Notes under the pieces: model-generated | What the model was told of the DNA's origin: nothing | Seen by the model: only the letters and a program-made list of their open reading frames with translations | The model's database searches: none | Shown here: positions 14,663 to 23,401 of the stretch, in pieces | How positions within the stretch are numbered: position 1 is the first letter of the stretch | Layout of the letters: every line of letters starts with the position of its first letter | From: WANQ01 sp964448055 | GTDB taxonomy: Archaea > Thermoproteota > Thermoprotei_A > Sulfolobales > WANQ01 | Assembly (NCBI GenBank): GCA_964448055.1 | Contig: CAYUVB010000021.1 | Coordinates: 1 to 24,626, forward strand | DNA length: 24,626 nt | Reading direction: 5' to 3' | Position numbers and translations under genes: made by a program

Positions 14663-15789
14663 GTTACTTCAATTGTTACTTCTTGTGCTGATATGTCTTC
14701 TATGAATGCCCTATAGCCTCCAATGGTGTATATGATCCCTCCTGTATCTATTAGTAACGAGAATATACCTTTATGGGGCTTTAGTATCACATCATAGATC
14801 GATCCCTCTAATATTACTTGTCTTTTTGTGATATTGTCTAAACCCCTCACCTTTGCCAATAACTCGTATTTGTATTTCTTTGCATGCTGTATGAAGTCTA
14901 ATGCAGTACCTATGTTCACGAAAGTGTACTTGTCTCCTACGTTAATGTTTCTCCTAATGACTAATGAGCTACTAATGATTCTACCATGATAATAACTTGT
15001 AAATATGAATGTCACATCAAGGTCTTCAGCTAGCAGTGCACGGATCCCCAGTGGTTCCCCACTTACCCATGCAAGTGGTGCTAGCAAGACCATTCTATTA
15101 TCTGCAATAACTATTAATCTTGAACCATAGGGTCTAGCTCTCACTATAGTTGCTACTTTTAATAAGTCTTTATCCATAATTCTTGAGTTCATAGATGATA
15201 TATTTGATATGGTTAGGTCTACATATACGCCACGTGATCTGGCCTCCGCTAAGTCAACAATGTATTCATTTACAAAGTTTACTGGTATAAACATCAATAT
15301 TTCATGTTTAGCCGACTTAATGACAAAGTGTACCATATTGATTATGTTGTTCCAGCCATCAATAGTAGAGTACACTGGCTCTATAGAACCTATATGGGTA
15401 ATCAATGCTGACTCTATAATGGATGTAACATGTTCTGTTCTTTCTATCAATGACTTAACTTTGTTTTTGACCAATCTCTTTAAGTTTTCCTTGGGCGGAC
15501 TTAGTACATATGTTTTGGGTTTTGTTGCTAAGGATAATACTAATCCTAATTTTTCCAATTCCTTAAGGCCTTTATACATTAAGCTCCTTGATAATCCCGT
15601 ATGCTTGATCAAGTCTTCTACCGTACCTTTTCCTCCAAGCTTGATCAAGCCTATGTATATCTTAGAGTATATTCTATTAATCCCTAATTCATCAAATAGT
15701 TCCTCAATTTCTCTCTCTAAGCTTGAGGACACCTTATCACACTTTGTTCTATTATAGGAGTAGTATATTAGGTTATCTGTTTCTAACAT
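14663..15789 (-). CDS. TrmB-like sugar-responsive transcription regulator, 3' end in gap
   Basis: About 375 residues visible. A winged helix-turn-helix of the TrmB family (about 28-85: INRIYSKIYIGLIKLGG, then TGLSRSLMYKGLKELEKLGL) is followed by a phospholipase-D-like middle domain (about 130-260, HEILMFIPVNFVNEYIVDL) and a sugar-binding domain ending in IYTIGGYRAFIEDISAQEV, close to the usual end of TrmB proteins, so only a few residues should be missing. TrmB proteins bind sugars and repress or activate sugar transporter operons. It is divergent from the sugar importer, its probable target, across 89 bases. ATG 15789 has no ribosome site; GTG at 15732 is an alternative start still ahead of the DNA-binding domain. 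Confidence 0.85.
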
Positions 15790-15800
15790 ATGTTAAGTGT

Positions 15801-15862
15801 ACTTTTTAGTCTTCAAATGTGGACTTAAATAGTAACCTATTTATATCCTAGGGCTTATAAAA
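15801..15862. promoter_or_regulatory. Divergent promoter region with candidate TrmB-type operators
   Basis: For the plus strand, ATTTATAT at 15839-15846 (leader of about 10 bases) or CTTATAAA at 15854-15861 (leaderless) can serve as TATA box before ATG 15879. On the minus strand GATATAAATAG (15837-15847) or a weaker box near 15830 can serve the regulator. Two short inverted repeats, ACTTTTTAGT (15801-15810) and ACTTAAATAGT (15823-15833), start 22 bases apart, two turns of the helix. The first resembles the TACTTT...AGTA operator I recall for Thermococcus TrmB. Binding is inferred. Confidence 0.5.
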
Positions 15863-15878
15863 CTGATAGGGGTACAGT

Positions 15879-17318
15879 ATGTCCAACCTTGGAATGGCGG
15901 ATACAAAAACTATTACCATTATAGGAGTTATTGTATTAGTAATAGTTGCAGTAGCTGCTTATTATGCTGGACAACAAAGCGCTGTACCACAAACGGTTAC
16001 TGAGACTGTGACACAAACCGTTACATCCACTGTTACTGTTACTACAACCGTAGGTGTAACGCCTACAACAACTCCTACATCTCCAACTATTACAGTTAAG
16101 CCAGCAAAGATTATTTGGGCTTCAACCCAGTTAGTTCCACCAGAAGAACAAGCATTTGTTAAGAATACCCTACTTGCCGAGTTCAAGAAGGAAACCAATG
16201 TTGACGTAGAATTTGTTGGTATATCCTACGAGGATCTATCTGTTAGAATGGAGTCAGAGCAAACTAGTGGTAAAGTTACGATTAGCATAATGGGAGACCT
16301 ACATGGCGGACTTGACTACTTCGCTTCCAAGGGCTGGTTAGAAGACCTAAGTAAATTCGGTACATTACCTGGTAGAACATTCCCTAAGGTATTAGAAGAA
16401 TATAGCCGTCTGTATGGAATAAAAGCCTATGTACCATGGATGACTGCTACATACGTTATGGTCGTAAACAAGGAGGCCTTCAAGTATCTACCTGAAGGAC
16501 TAACCGAGGAAGACGTGATAAAGGGTACAAGCAAGTGGACCTATGACGCATTCCTAGCATGGGCTAAGAAGTTATACGAGGAAACTGGTGGGCCAAAGGT
16601 AGGCTTCCCTGCTGGACCCAAGGGATTATTCGTTAGATTCCTCCATGGATACCTCTATCCAGCATTCACTGGTGCACAAGTGAAGAACTTTGACAGCGAT
16701 GATGCAGTAAAGATGTGGGAGTACTTAAAAGAGCTATGGAAGTATGTACACCCAAGCAGTACTACATGGGATGCTATGGCTGACCCATTACTAAAAGGCG
16801 AAGTATGGATTGCATGGGATCACACAGCTAGAATAAAGGATGCTATCACAACTAAGCCAGATCAATTCGTAATAGTCCCAGTACCTGCTGGACCAAAAGG
16901 TAGAGGATTCATACTAGTAATAGCTGGATTAGCTATACCAAAGAATGCTCCACATCAGGATGCTGCATGGGCACTAATAGAGTACTTGACAAGACCTGAA
17001 ACACAAGTAAAGGTATTAGAGAATGTAGGATTCTTCCCAACAGTACAAGAAGCATCAGCAAAGATTGCAGCAGGACCATTAAAGATACTAGCTGAGGGAG
17101 TAGGTAACCTATTATCAACACCGGATGCACTAGTAGCACTAATACCAAGCCTTGGAGCCAAGGGTGGTGACTTCAAGAACGTGTACATAACTGCGTTCCA
17201 GAGGATAGTATTAAACAATGAAGACATTAAGCCGGTAATAAGTGAGCTAGCACCAGTACTAAAGGGATTATTCGAGGAAACAGGAGCACCATTACCACCA
17301 CCAGACTCTAAATCCTAG
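15879..17318 (+). CDS. Sugar ABC transporter substrate-binding protein, membrane-tethered
   Basis: 479 residues. An N-terminal membrane segment (about 11-28, ITIIGVIVLVIVAVAAYYAG) is followed by a Thr/Val linker (about 38-70) and a family 1 extracellular solute-binding fold resembling maltose/multiple-sugar binding proteins (IMGDLHGGLDYFASKGWLED, KGEVWIAWDHTARIKDAI, AAWALIEYLTRPETQVKVL). No lipoprotein cysteine is present, so an uncleaved helix anchor is likely. ATG 15879 is used; ATG 15894 is an alternative. First gene of the sugar operon, regulated presumably by the divergent TrmB-like gene. The substrate is unknown; the associated hydrolase suggests a glycoside or oligosaccharide. Confidence 0.9.
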   Translation: MSNLGMADTKTITIIGVIVLVIVAVAAYYAGQQSAVPQTVTETVTQTVTSTVTVTTTVGVTPTTTPTSPTITVKPAKIIWASTQLVPPEEQAFVKNTLLAEFKKETNVDVEFVGISYEDLSVRMESEQTSGKVTISIMGDLHGGLDYFASKGWLEDLSKFGTLPGRTFPKVLEEYSRLYGIKAYVPWMTATYVMVVNKEAFKYLPEGLTEEDVIKGTSKWTYDAFLAWAKKLYEETGGPKVGFPAGPKGLFVRFLHGYLYPAFTGAQVKNFDSDDAVKMWEYLKELWKYVHPSSTTWDAMADPLLKGEVWIAWDHTARIKDAITTKPDQFVIVPVPAGPKGRGFILVIAGLAIPKNAPHQDAAWALIEYLTRPETQVKVLENVGFFPTVQEASAKIAAGPLKILAEGVGNLLSTPDALVALIPSLGAKGGDFKNVYITAFQRIVLNNEDIKPVISELAPVLKGLFEETGAPLPPPDSKS

Positions 17319-17340
17319 ACCAATGAGGTAGTTTCTTCCT

Positions 17341-17357
17341 AAACACAACATGTTTTT
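17341..17357 (+). terminator. Weak inverted repeat with T-run between binding protein and permease genes
   Basis: AAACA and TGTTT flank five bases and are followed by further T. A weak stop here would let the binding protein be made in excess over the permeases, as is usual for ABC importers. Short arms; it may be chance. Confidence 0.25.
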
Positions 17358-17384
17358 CAACTCCTACCCCCATGGTGTCAATGT

Positions 17385-18257
17385 ATGGCTACACGTCCTC
17401 CGCGTTTGGAGCGGTATGTTCCATACATATTAATTGCACCTTCTCTTGCATACCTATTATTTTTCATAGGTTACCCTCTTGCACAAGCATTATATCTAGC
17501 CTTCACTGAGCACGGGGCCTTCTCGCTAAAGAACATAGATTATCTACTGCATAGTCCTTTCTCAAAGTTTACTGAAGCACTAGTGAATACATCACTACTT
17601 GTAGCAATAATAATACCAATACAAGTCGCGATAGCCTTAGGATTAGCGATGCTTTTCAACATAAAGTTTCCTGGAAGAAATGCTGCATTATATCTCGTAA
17701 TACTTCCTTTAACTATAAGTGATGTAGCAGCAGGTCTCATATGGTATTCTATGCTATCAACTAACGGATTCCTCAACAAGTTGTTATTAAATACGGGTTT
17801 GATAAAGTCACCGATATACTTCTTTGGATATCAGTATAGGCATATGGAATTCCTTGCAATAGTATTAACTGAGATATGGCGTGCTACGGCTCTAGTATTC
17901 GTTATAGTCTTTGCAGGTCTACAGATGATAAGTAGAGAACATATTGAAGCAGCTGAGGTTTTCGGCGCTAATGTATGGCAAAGGCTAAGATACATAGTCT
18001 TCCCCATGCTTAAGCCTAGTTTACAAGCGGCACTCATAATCAGAACTCTCTTCGCGTTCCAGGTGTTCGGTGTAGTATGGGTTCTTGCTGGCAGAGACAT
18101 ACCAGTACTAGCAGGTGAAGCATACTATGAACAAGTAGAACTTAAGCATACAGGTGTTGCGGCAATTTATGCATTGATAATAGCTGCTATCTCAATTAGC
18201 ATAGGTTATCTTTACATTAAATTGTTTAGAGCAAAATACCTTGAGGAGGCTGGCTGA
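17385..18257 (+). CDS. Sugar ABC transporter permease, MalF/UgpA-like
   Basis: 290 residues with six membrane helices. The EAA loop that docks onto the ATPase is EHIEAAEVFGANVWQRLRYI followed by VFPMLKP (about 185-212). It begins in the usual MalF-type manner (PYILIAPSLAYLLFFIGYPL). ATG 17385 follows GGTGT at 17374-17378. It forms the membrane channel with the following MalG-like gene, which begins two bases after its stop. Note that ATG 17381 is out of frame. Confidence 0.92.
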   Translation: MATRPPRLERYVPYILIAPSLAYLLFFIGYPLAQALYLAFTEHGAFSLKNIDYLLHSPFSKFTEALVNTSLLVAIIIPIQVAIALGLAMLFNIKFPGRNAALYLVILPLTISDVAAGLIWYSMLSTNGFLNKLLLNTGLIKSPIYFFGYQYRHMEFLAIVLTEIWRATALVFVIVFAGLQMISREHIEAAEVFGANVWQRLRYIVFPMLKPSLQAALIIRTLFAFQVFGVVWVLAGRDIPVLAGEAYYEQVELKHTGVAAIYALIIAAISISIGYLYIKLFRAKYLEEAG

Positions 18258-18259
18258 TA

Positions 18260-19081
18260 ATGGTTTCATCTAACATAGTTAAGTATTATACGCGTAGGAT
18301 AATAATAGCTGGTTTAGTTATACTAGCTGTCTCATGGATAATAGTACCATTCATAATCTCCATGTTATATGCTTTCACGAATCCAGACGATTACTATAAC
18401 CCTAACATAATTATACCGTTACGCTATACCTATGAACATATACAGATGCTCATAGCATTAGATGTTAGCAAAGCAATTCTAAACAGCATCATAGTAGCTA
18501 TAATGACCATCGCAATAAGCTTTGCATTAGGCTTACCAGCAGGCTACGCCTTCGCTAAGTACATGTTTCCTGGAAGAGATGCCTTACGACTACTCATAAT
18601 AGGTCTAAGAATGTTCCCAATAATGGTTATAGCAATACCACTAGTAACACTATATATGAAGCTAGGCCTAGACGATACGTTACTTGGCGTAGCATTAGCA
18701 CACACAGCTATGGCTCTACCATTCGTGATAATAATTACCTCAAGCATATTTGCTGGAGTACCTAAAGAACTTGAGGAAGCAGCACTAGTATTTGGTCTTG
18801 ATAGAAAAAGAGTTTTCCTAAGAATAACTATGCCACTAGCGCTACCAGGATTAGCTGCTGCAGCAATATTCACATTCATAATGTCATGGAACGAAGTATT
18901 CATAGCATCCGTTCTAACGCTAACTAATAGAACATTGCCAGCATTCATATTAACCTCAGCTATGGCTGCAACAGACTTCATTAAATTCGCTGCAGGCTTT
19001 ATAATGATCCTACCCGCAATGATATTCGTATTCATAGCTAGAAGATACCTTATAACCATGTGGGGTATAACCCTAAGGTGA
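18260..19081 (+). CDS. Sugar ABC transporter permease, MalG/UgpE-like
   Basis: 273 residues with six membrane helices. The EAA loop reads KELEEAALVFGLDRKRVF followed by LRITMPLALPG (about 170-198). GAGGAGG at 18243-18249 precedes ATG 18260. Pairs with the MalF-like permease as a heterodimer. The stop overlaps the ribosome site of the ATPase gene. A long minus-strand frame opposite this gene is only a codon-bias shadow. Confidence 0.92.
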   Translation: MVSSNIVKYYTRRIIIAGLVILAVSWIIVPFIISMLYAFTNPDDYYNPNIIIPLRYTYEHIQMLIALDVSKAILNSIIVAIMTIAISFALGLPAGYAFAKYMFPGRDALRLLIIGLRMFPIMVIAIPLVTLYMKLGLDDTLLGVALAHTAMALPFVIIITSSIFAGVPKELEEAALVFGLDRKRVFLRITMPLALPGLAAAAIFTFIMSWNEVFIASVLTLTNRTLPAFILTSAMAATDFIKFAAGFIMILPAMIFVFIARRYLITMWGITLR

Positions 19082-19087
19082 AATACC

Positions 19088-20197
19088 TTGGTTGACGTAC
19101 ACTTAAGAGGCATAGTTAAAAGGTTTGGTAAAACGGTAGCAGTAAACGGAATAGAACTAGATGTAAATGATGGTGAATTTATTGTACTTCTAGGCCCTAG
19201 TGGGTGCGGTAAGACTACTACTCTAAGAATAATAGCTGGTCTAGAGAAGCCAGATGAAGGTAGAGTACTTTTTGGTAATAAGGATGTAACTTATCTTCCT
19301 CCAAAAGATCGTAATGTTTCAATGGTATTCCAAAGCTATGCTATATGGCCTCATATGAAGGTATACGATAACATAGCGTTCCCATTAAAGATAAGGAAGG
19401 TGCCAAGAGATAAAATAGATCGTAGGGTTAAATGGGCTGCAGAACTCCTACAAATATCCGATCTACTTGACCGTTATCCCCATCAATTGAGTGGTGGTCA
19501 AAGGCAACGAGTAGCTGTTGCCAGAGCTATTGTGGTGGAACCAGACGTACTACTAATGGATGAACCCCTAAGTAACCTTGATGCATTGTTGAGGGTTAAG
19601 ATGAGAAGTGAGCTCAAGAAACTTCAGAGAAGAATCAAAGTTACTACTATCTACGTCACCCATGACCAAGTAGAAGCAATGACTATGGGTGATCGAATAG
19701 CAGTAATGAATAAAGGCAGAATACAACAAGTTGGCACACCTAGGGAAATATACCTTAAACCAGCAAACATATTCGTTGCAGGATTCGTTGGAACACCCCA
19801 GATGAATTTCTTTGAAGCCAAGGTAGTTATCAGAGACAACGAAGTAGTACTTACTTCCCGAGATTACGAGATACCCTTAGGAAGCGAATACATAGATGAA
19901 TTGAAAAGCTATAACGGCAAGGAAGTAATTGTTGGAATAAGACCAGAACACATCTATCCTGAGGAACTAACTCCTCCTACAGTTAGGAGAAAAGCAGTCA
20001 TTGAAGGTACAGTAGATTTCGTTGAAGCTCTTGGTTCTGATACAATAGTCCATGTTAATACTGGTAGTAAAATACTTGTTGTGAAGATTAGTGGAAGTCA
20101 TCACTACAATATTGGAAGTAATATTAGGATAGTACTTGATCTTGACCGAATTCATGTCTTCGATGAGGAGAACGAAAAATCCATATTGAGGAGATAA
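19088..20197 (+). CDS. Sugar ABC transporter ATPase, MalK/MsmK/UgpC-like
   Basis: 369 residues. Walker A GPSGCGKTT (about 36-44), signature LSGGQRQRVAVARAI (about 136-150), Walker B VLLMDEPLSNLD, and the switch histidine in YVTHDQVEAMTMGDR are intact. The C-terminal third (about 240-369) is the TOBE/MOP-like regulatory domain of carbohydrate importers, with VVGIRPEHIY... type sequence (VIVGIRPEHIYPEE). TTG 19088 is the start, 6 bases after GGTGA. It would energise the two permeases above. Confidence 0.93.
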   Translation: MVDVHLRGIVKRFGKTVAVNGIELDVNDGEFIVLLGPSGCGKTTTLRIIAGLEKPDEGRVLFGNKDVTYLPPKDRNVSMVFQSYAIWPHMKVYDNIAFPLKIRKVPRDKIDRRVKWAAELLQISDLLDRYPHQLSGGQRQRVAVARAIVVEPDVLLMDEPLSNLDALLRVKMRSELKKLQRRIKVTTIYVTHDQVEAMTMGDRIAVMNKGRIQQVGTPREIYLKPANIFVAGFVGTPQMNFFEAKVVIRDNEVVLTSRDYEIPLGSEYIDELKSYNGKEVIVGIRPEHIYPEELTPPTVRRKAVIEGTVDFVEALGSDTIVHVNTGSKILVVKISGSHHYNIGSNIRIVLDLDRIHVFDEENEKSILRR

Positions 20198-20202
20198 AAC
20201 TT

Positions 20203-22131
20203 ATGGATAAAAGAAGAGAATGGTATAATAAACCGGTAAGAGTACTGCAATTCAATATAGAGGATAGGTACGGGGTATACGTATCTAGACTCAATGCTAA
20301 GGAAATAGTAGAACTTGCGAAAAAACTTCACGTAAATGTTATCGTAGTATTTGCACGTGATCCCTGGGGTAGGATATACTATAGGGAGGGAGAAGTAGGA
20401 CCTGTCCATCCTAAAATGAGAGGTGACTTCTTAAGAGAGTTAGCAGTGTTAGCGAAGGAGAATAATATAAGAGTAGTAGCAATGGTAGGTCATACTGCTA
20501 ATAAATATCTGTATTTAAAACACCGTGAATGGGCTCAAGTAAACGCACGTGGAGAGACCATACTCTTAGAACATGTACCAAGAGATATTACTAACTATGA
20601 GCCCGAATGGCCNNNNNNNNNNNNNNNNNNNNNNNNNNNNNNNNNNNNNNNNNNNNNNNNNNNNNNNNNNNNNNNNNNNNNNNNNNNNNNNNNNNNNNNN
20701 NNNNNNNNNNNNTGTAGTGAAGTAGATCATCAACCACCAGGATTTATTACAGAAATGGTCAAGCTCACTAAGGCTATGAATGGCGGTAAACCAGTATGGG
20801 CTTCACGTAACTGTTTTCACATGTACCGTACTGTAACGTCTACAACACCATTAGCTATTAGACAAGGCTTAAGAGAAGCCATTATTGCTGGAGGATCACC
20901 TTGGCTACTATTATTTTCATCATCATACATCCAAAATCCCGAAGTATTAAATAACATTGAAACAGTTTTCAAGGAACACGAATTACTCGAGGAATACCTA
21001 GAAGATGCTGAACCAATACGTTATGCTGGAATAGTTGTCTCAAACACTACAAGAGATCACTATGGTAAAGATAAACCTGAAGAATATGTTGATGAAACTA
21101 GGGGATTCTATTACGCGTTAACACATAGTCACATTCCAGTAGAATTCATAGCAGAGAGAGATCTTACAAACCAAGAAGTATTATCAAGATACCGTTTATT
21201 GATATTAGCTAACACGGCATGTTTAGGTATATCACAATCAAATAGCATTGAACACTATGTAAAGAATGGTGGAAAGATACTAGCTACCTTTCTTACATCA
21301 ACTAGAGACGAAGAATGTATTGATAGATACAATTTCGCCTTAAGTGGAGTACTCGGAATAGAATTGAAAGGCTTATTGAAGTATCCTTGGAGCTATGTGG
21401 TCCTAGACAACGATCATCCTATATTCAATGGTATCGGTAAGAAACTTATACCATGGGGTGATATGAGCTATGATTTTAGTAAGGAGAGAACTACTCCAAC
21501 ATTAGGTTGGCATACATTAATAGACCTTAGTAGTGGTGTAAGGCTAGCATCCATAGGCCTGCCAGTAGGTGAATGGGGATATGAGTATACCTTAGGTAGA
21601 TCTCCTCCACCTTATGCAACAGCTACTAATTCTCCTAGCATAGTTTACAATGAATATGGTAATGGTAAAGCACTATATTATACTGGTCAATTAGGTAGAC
21701 ATTACTGGAGAATAGGATTACCTGAATACAAATCACTGATAGCTAATTCAATTACCTATCTAGGAGGAGCCTTACCTATAAGAACCAATGCGCCAGAAAC
21801 ACTAGCCATAGAAGCATTTACTCAAAGTGATAGAATAATAATACATCTACTGAATCATACCTATAATCAGAGAATACTAGCTATAGGTATAGGAAGGACT
21901 AAACAACCATTACCATCTTATAGTAGTTCAGAAGCAGTTCATCCACCAAGAGCGGTTATCCCTGTACACAACATAGAGTTAGAGGTCATGGTAAAGGAGT
22001 ACTCGAATTATAAAGTATTCTTGCCACTAAGACATAGGGTTCTGGATTATAGAATAGATAATGGGGTATTACATACAACAATACCCTTGGTTAATGAGTA
22101 TGAAGTAGTGATTATAGAACCTAGGAAATAG
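20203..22131 (+). CDS. GHL6-like glycoside hydrolase with amidotransferase-like (beta-galactosidase trimerisation) domain, interrupted by scaffold gap
   Basis: Visible as 136 codons before and 472 after a 100-N gap. The N-terminal part starts a (beta/alpha)8 barrel of the hypothetical glycosyl hydrolase 6 type (VRVLQFNIEDRYGVYVSRL, then LAVLAKENNIRVVAMVG and HREWAQVNARGE). After the gap come the last barrel strands, then from about base 21022 an amidotransferase-like fold (YAGIVVSNTTRDHY, YRLLILANTACLG, HYVKNGGKILATFL), as in the trimerisation domain of GH42 enzymes, and a C-terminal beta domain. No secretion signal, so it acts in the cytoplasm on imported sugar. The catalytic region lies mostly in the gap and cannot be judged. 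ATG 20203 follows GAGGAGAT. Confidence 0.8.
   Translation: MDKRREWYNKPVRVLQFNIEDRYGVYVSRLNAKEIVELAKKLHVNVIVVFARDPWGRIYYREGEVGPVHPKMRGDFLRELAVLAKENNIRVVAMVGHTANKYLYLKHREWAQVNARGETILLEHVPRDITNYEPEWXXXXXXXXXXXXXXXXXXXXXXXXXXXXXXXXXXCSEVDHQPPGFITEMVKLTKAMNGGKPVWASRNCFHMYRTVTSTTPLAIRQGLREAIIAGGSPWLLLFSSSYIQNPEVLNNIETVFKEHELLEEYLEDAEPIRYAGIVVSNTTRDHYGKDKPEEYVDETRGFYYALTHSHIPVEFIAERDLTNQEVLSRYRLLILANTACLGISQSNSIEHYVKNGGKILATFLTSTRDEECIDRYNFALSGVLGIELKGLLKYPWSYVVLDNDHPIFNGIGKKLIPWGDMSYDFSKERTTPTLGWHTLIDLSSGVRLASIGLPVGEWGYEYTLGRSPPPYATATNSPSIVYNEYGNGKALYYTGQLGRHYWRIGLPEYKSLIANSITYLGGALPIRTNAPETLAIEAFTQSDRIIIHLLNHTYNQRILAIGIGRTKQPLPSYSSSEAVHPPRAVIPVHNIELEVMVKEYSNYKVFLPLRHRVLDYRIDNGVLHTTIPLVNEYEVVIIEPRK
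20613..20712. other. Scaffold gap (100 N) inside the hydrolase gene
   Basis: Exactly 100 N, a placeholder length. The flanking frames happen to agree across it, but the true gap is probably longer than 33 codons, because the mid-barrel part of the hydrolase, with its acidic residues, is not seen on either side. Confidence 0.97.
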
Positions 22132-22147
22132 ATGTGGTGTATGGTTA

Positions 22148-23389
22148 ATGTACCCTAAAATACATGGTTATGATGATCTAACTTACGTGAAGGAACATGT
22201 CCGTGATGCAGAGATAGTTGTAGGAATACCGTCAAGGAATACTGCTCATATTATAGGCTACGTAGTACGTAACGTGGATTTAGGTCTAAGTAAGTACTAT
22301 CCTGAAGCTAAGGCAACTATAATAGTATGTGATGGATTATCGAATGATTCAACAGTAGATGTCGTTAGAGCAATAAAGAAAGATGTCAATAATGAATTAC
22401 TGTTAGTACCTAATATATTATCGAGAGGCAAAGGTGGAGCACTAAAGACTATAATAGACATAGTTTCACGGTATAGTAGTGCTAAAGCATTACTATTTGT
22501 AGATAGCGACTTGAGGAGTATAACACCTGAGTGGATACCGCTACTCGTTAGGGGAGCACTAGAATGTGACTATGCTACTCCTCTATACATTAGACACAAG
22601 TTTGATGCAACTATAACTAATTTTATAGCAAGACCTTTAACAACTATGGCATATGGTATTGATATAAAACAGCCTATTGGAGGTGATTTCGGGCTTAGCA
22701 GAGAACTAGTAAATATATTATCTCAGGATATTTTGTGGGAAGCTAATCCATGGTCTTACCTCTTCGGTGTAGACATATTCATAACACATACAGCATTAGC
22801 AAATGGTATACAAGTATGTGAGACATTACTTAAGGCTAAAATACATGAGGCTAAAGACCCAGCTAAGAACTTAAAGAACATGTTCACGGAGGTAACTGGT
22901 AGCTTATTTACATCATTAATAGAATATAGCTATGCATGGACTAAGAAACATATTGACAAGATAGTTAATCCAAAAGTAATATGCAAACCTGAACCACCAT
23001 CTATGTATCCATGGGAAGTCAAAGTTGACGTAGATAGAGCATTACGAGTGTTTAAGGAAGGATTAGAAGTAAATAAGGACTTATATATCAAGATCATGCC
23101 TAAAGAGCTATTAAATAAGATACAGAACAGTAATGATGGTATAGACTCTAGGACTTGGGGAGAGATCCTATTACACTCATTTAACTACTTCGTTAAAGAG
23201 CCTCGCTACCTGAAGAAAAAAACCTTATTAGAATCTCTATTCTATTTATGGCAGGGCAGGTTATATAATTACTATGTTAATGCTTTAGATCTGAGTAATG
23301 AGGAGGCTGAACTTCTTGTGTATAAGGATGTAGAATTACTATTTAGTTTAAGGGAGAGATTTGTAGAAATCCTAGTCAGCTTAAATTAG
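22148..23389 (+). CDS. GT81-like glycosyltransferase (GT-A fold)
   Basis: 413 residues. The GT-A fold is evident: VVGIPSRNTAHIIGYVVRNV at the start, IIVCDGLSNDSTVDVV, a nucleotide-sugar/metal motif LLFVDSDLRS (Asp119-Ser-Asp121), RHKFDATITNFIARPLT, and KQPIGGDFGLSRELV. These resemble GT81 and related glucosyl- or mannosyl-glycerate-type synthases, which use nucleotide-sugars to glycosylate a small acceptor. The last 140 residues are helical. There is no signal or membrane helix. It follows the hydrolase by 16 bases with GGTG upstream of ATG 22148 and ends the sugar operon. Donor and acceptor cannot be told from sequence. Confidence 0.82.
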   Translation: MYPKIHGYDDLTYVKEHVRDAEIVVGIPSRNTAHIIGYVVRNVDLGLSKYYPEAKATIIVCDGLSNDSTVDVVRAIKKDVNNELLLVPNILSRGKGGALKTIIDIVSRYSSAKALLFVDSDLRSITPEWIPLLVRGALECDYATPLYIRHKFDATITNFIARPLTTMAYGIDIKQPIGGDFGLSRELVNILSQDILWEANPWSYLFGVDIFITHTALANGIQVCETLLKAKIHEAKDPAKNLKNMFTEVTGSLFTSLIEYSYAWTKKHIDKIVNPKVICKPEPPSMYPWEVKVDVDRALRVFKEGLEVNKDLYIKIMPKELLNKIQNSNDGIDSRTWGEILLHSFNYFVKEPRYLKKKTLLESLFYLWQGRLYNYYVNALDLSNEEAELLVYKDVELLFSLRERFVEILVSLN

Positions 23390-23401
23390 ATCACCGAGAA
23401 A

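Noticed and set aside
15209..15757. Plus-strand frame of 182 codons opposite the TrmB-like regulator
   Set aside because: The minus strand encodes clear helix-turn-helix and sugar-binding domains; the opposite frame has no family features.
18544..19113. Long minus-strand frame (189 codons) opposite the MalG-like permease
   Set aside because: It is the shadow of a well-supported permease gene; no ribosome site and no recognisable family.
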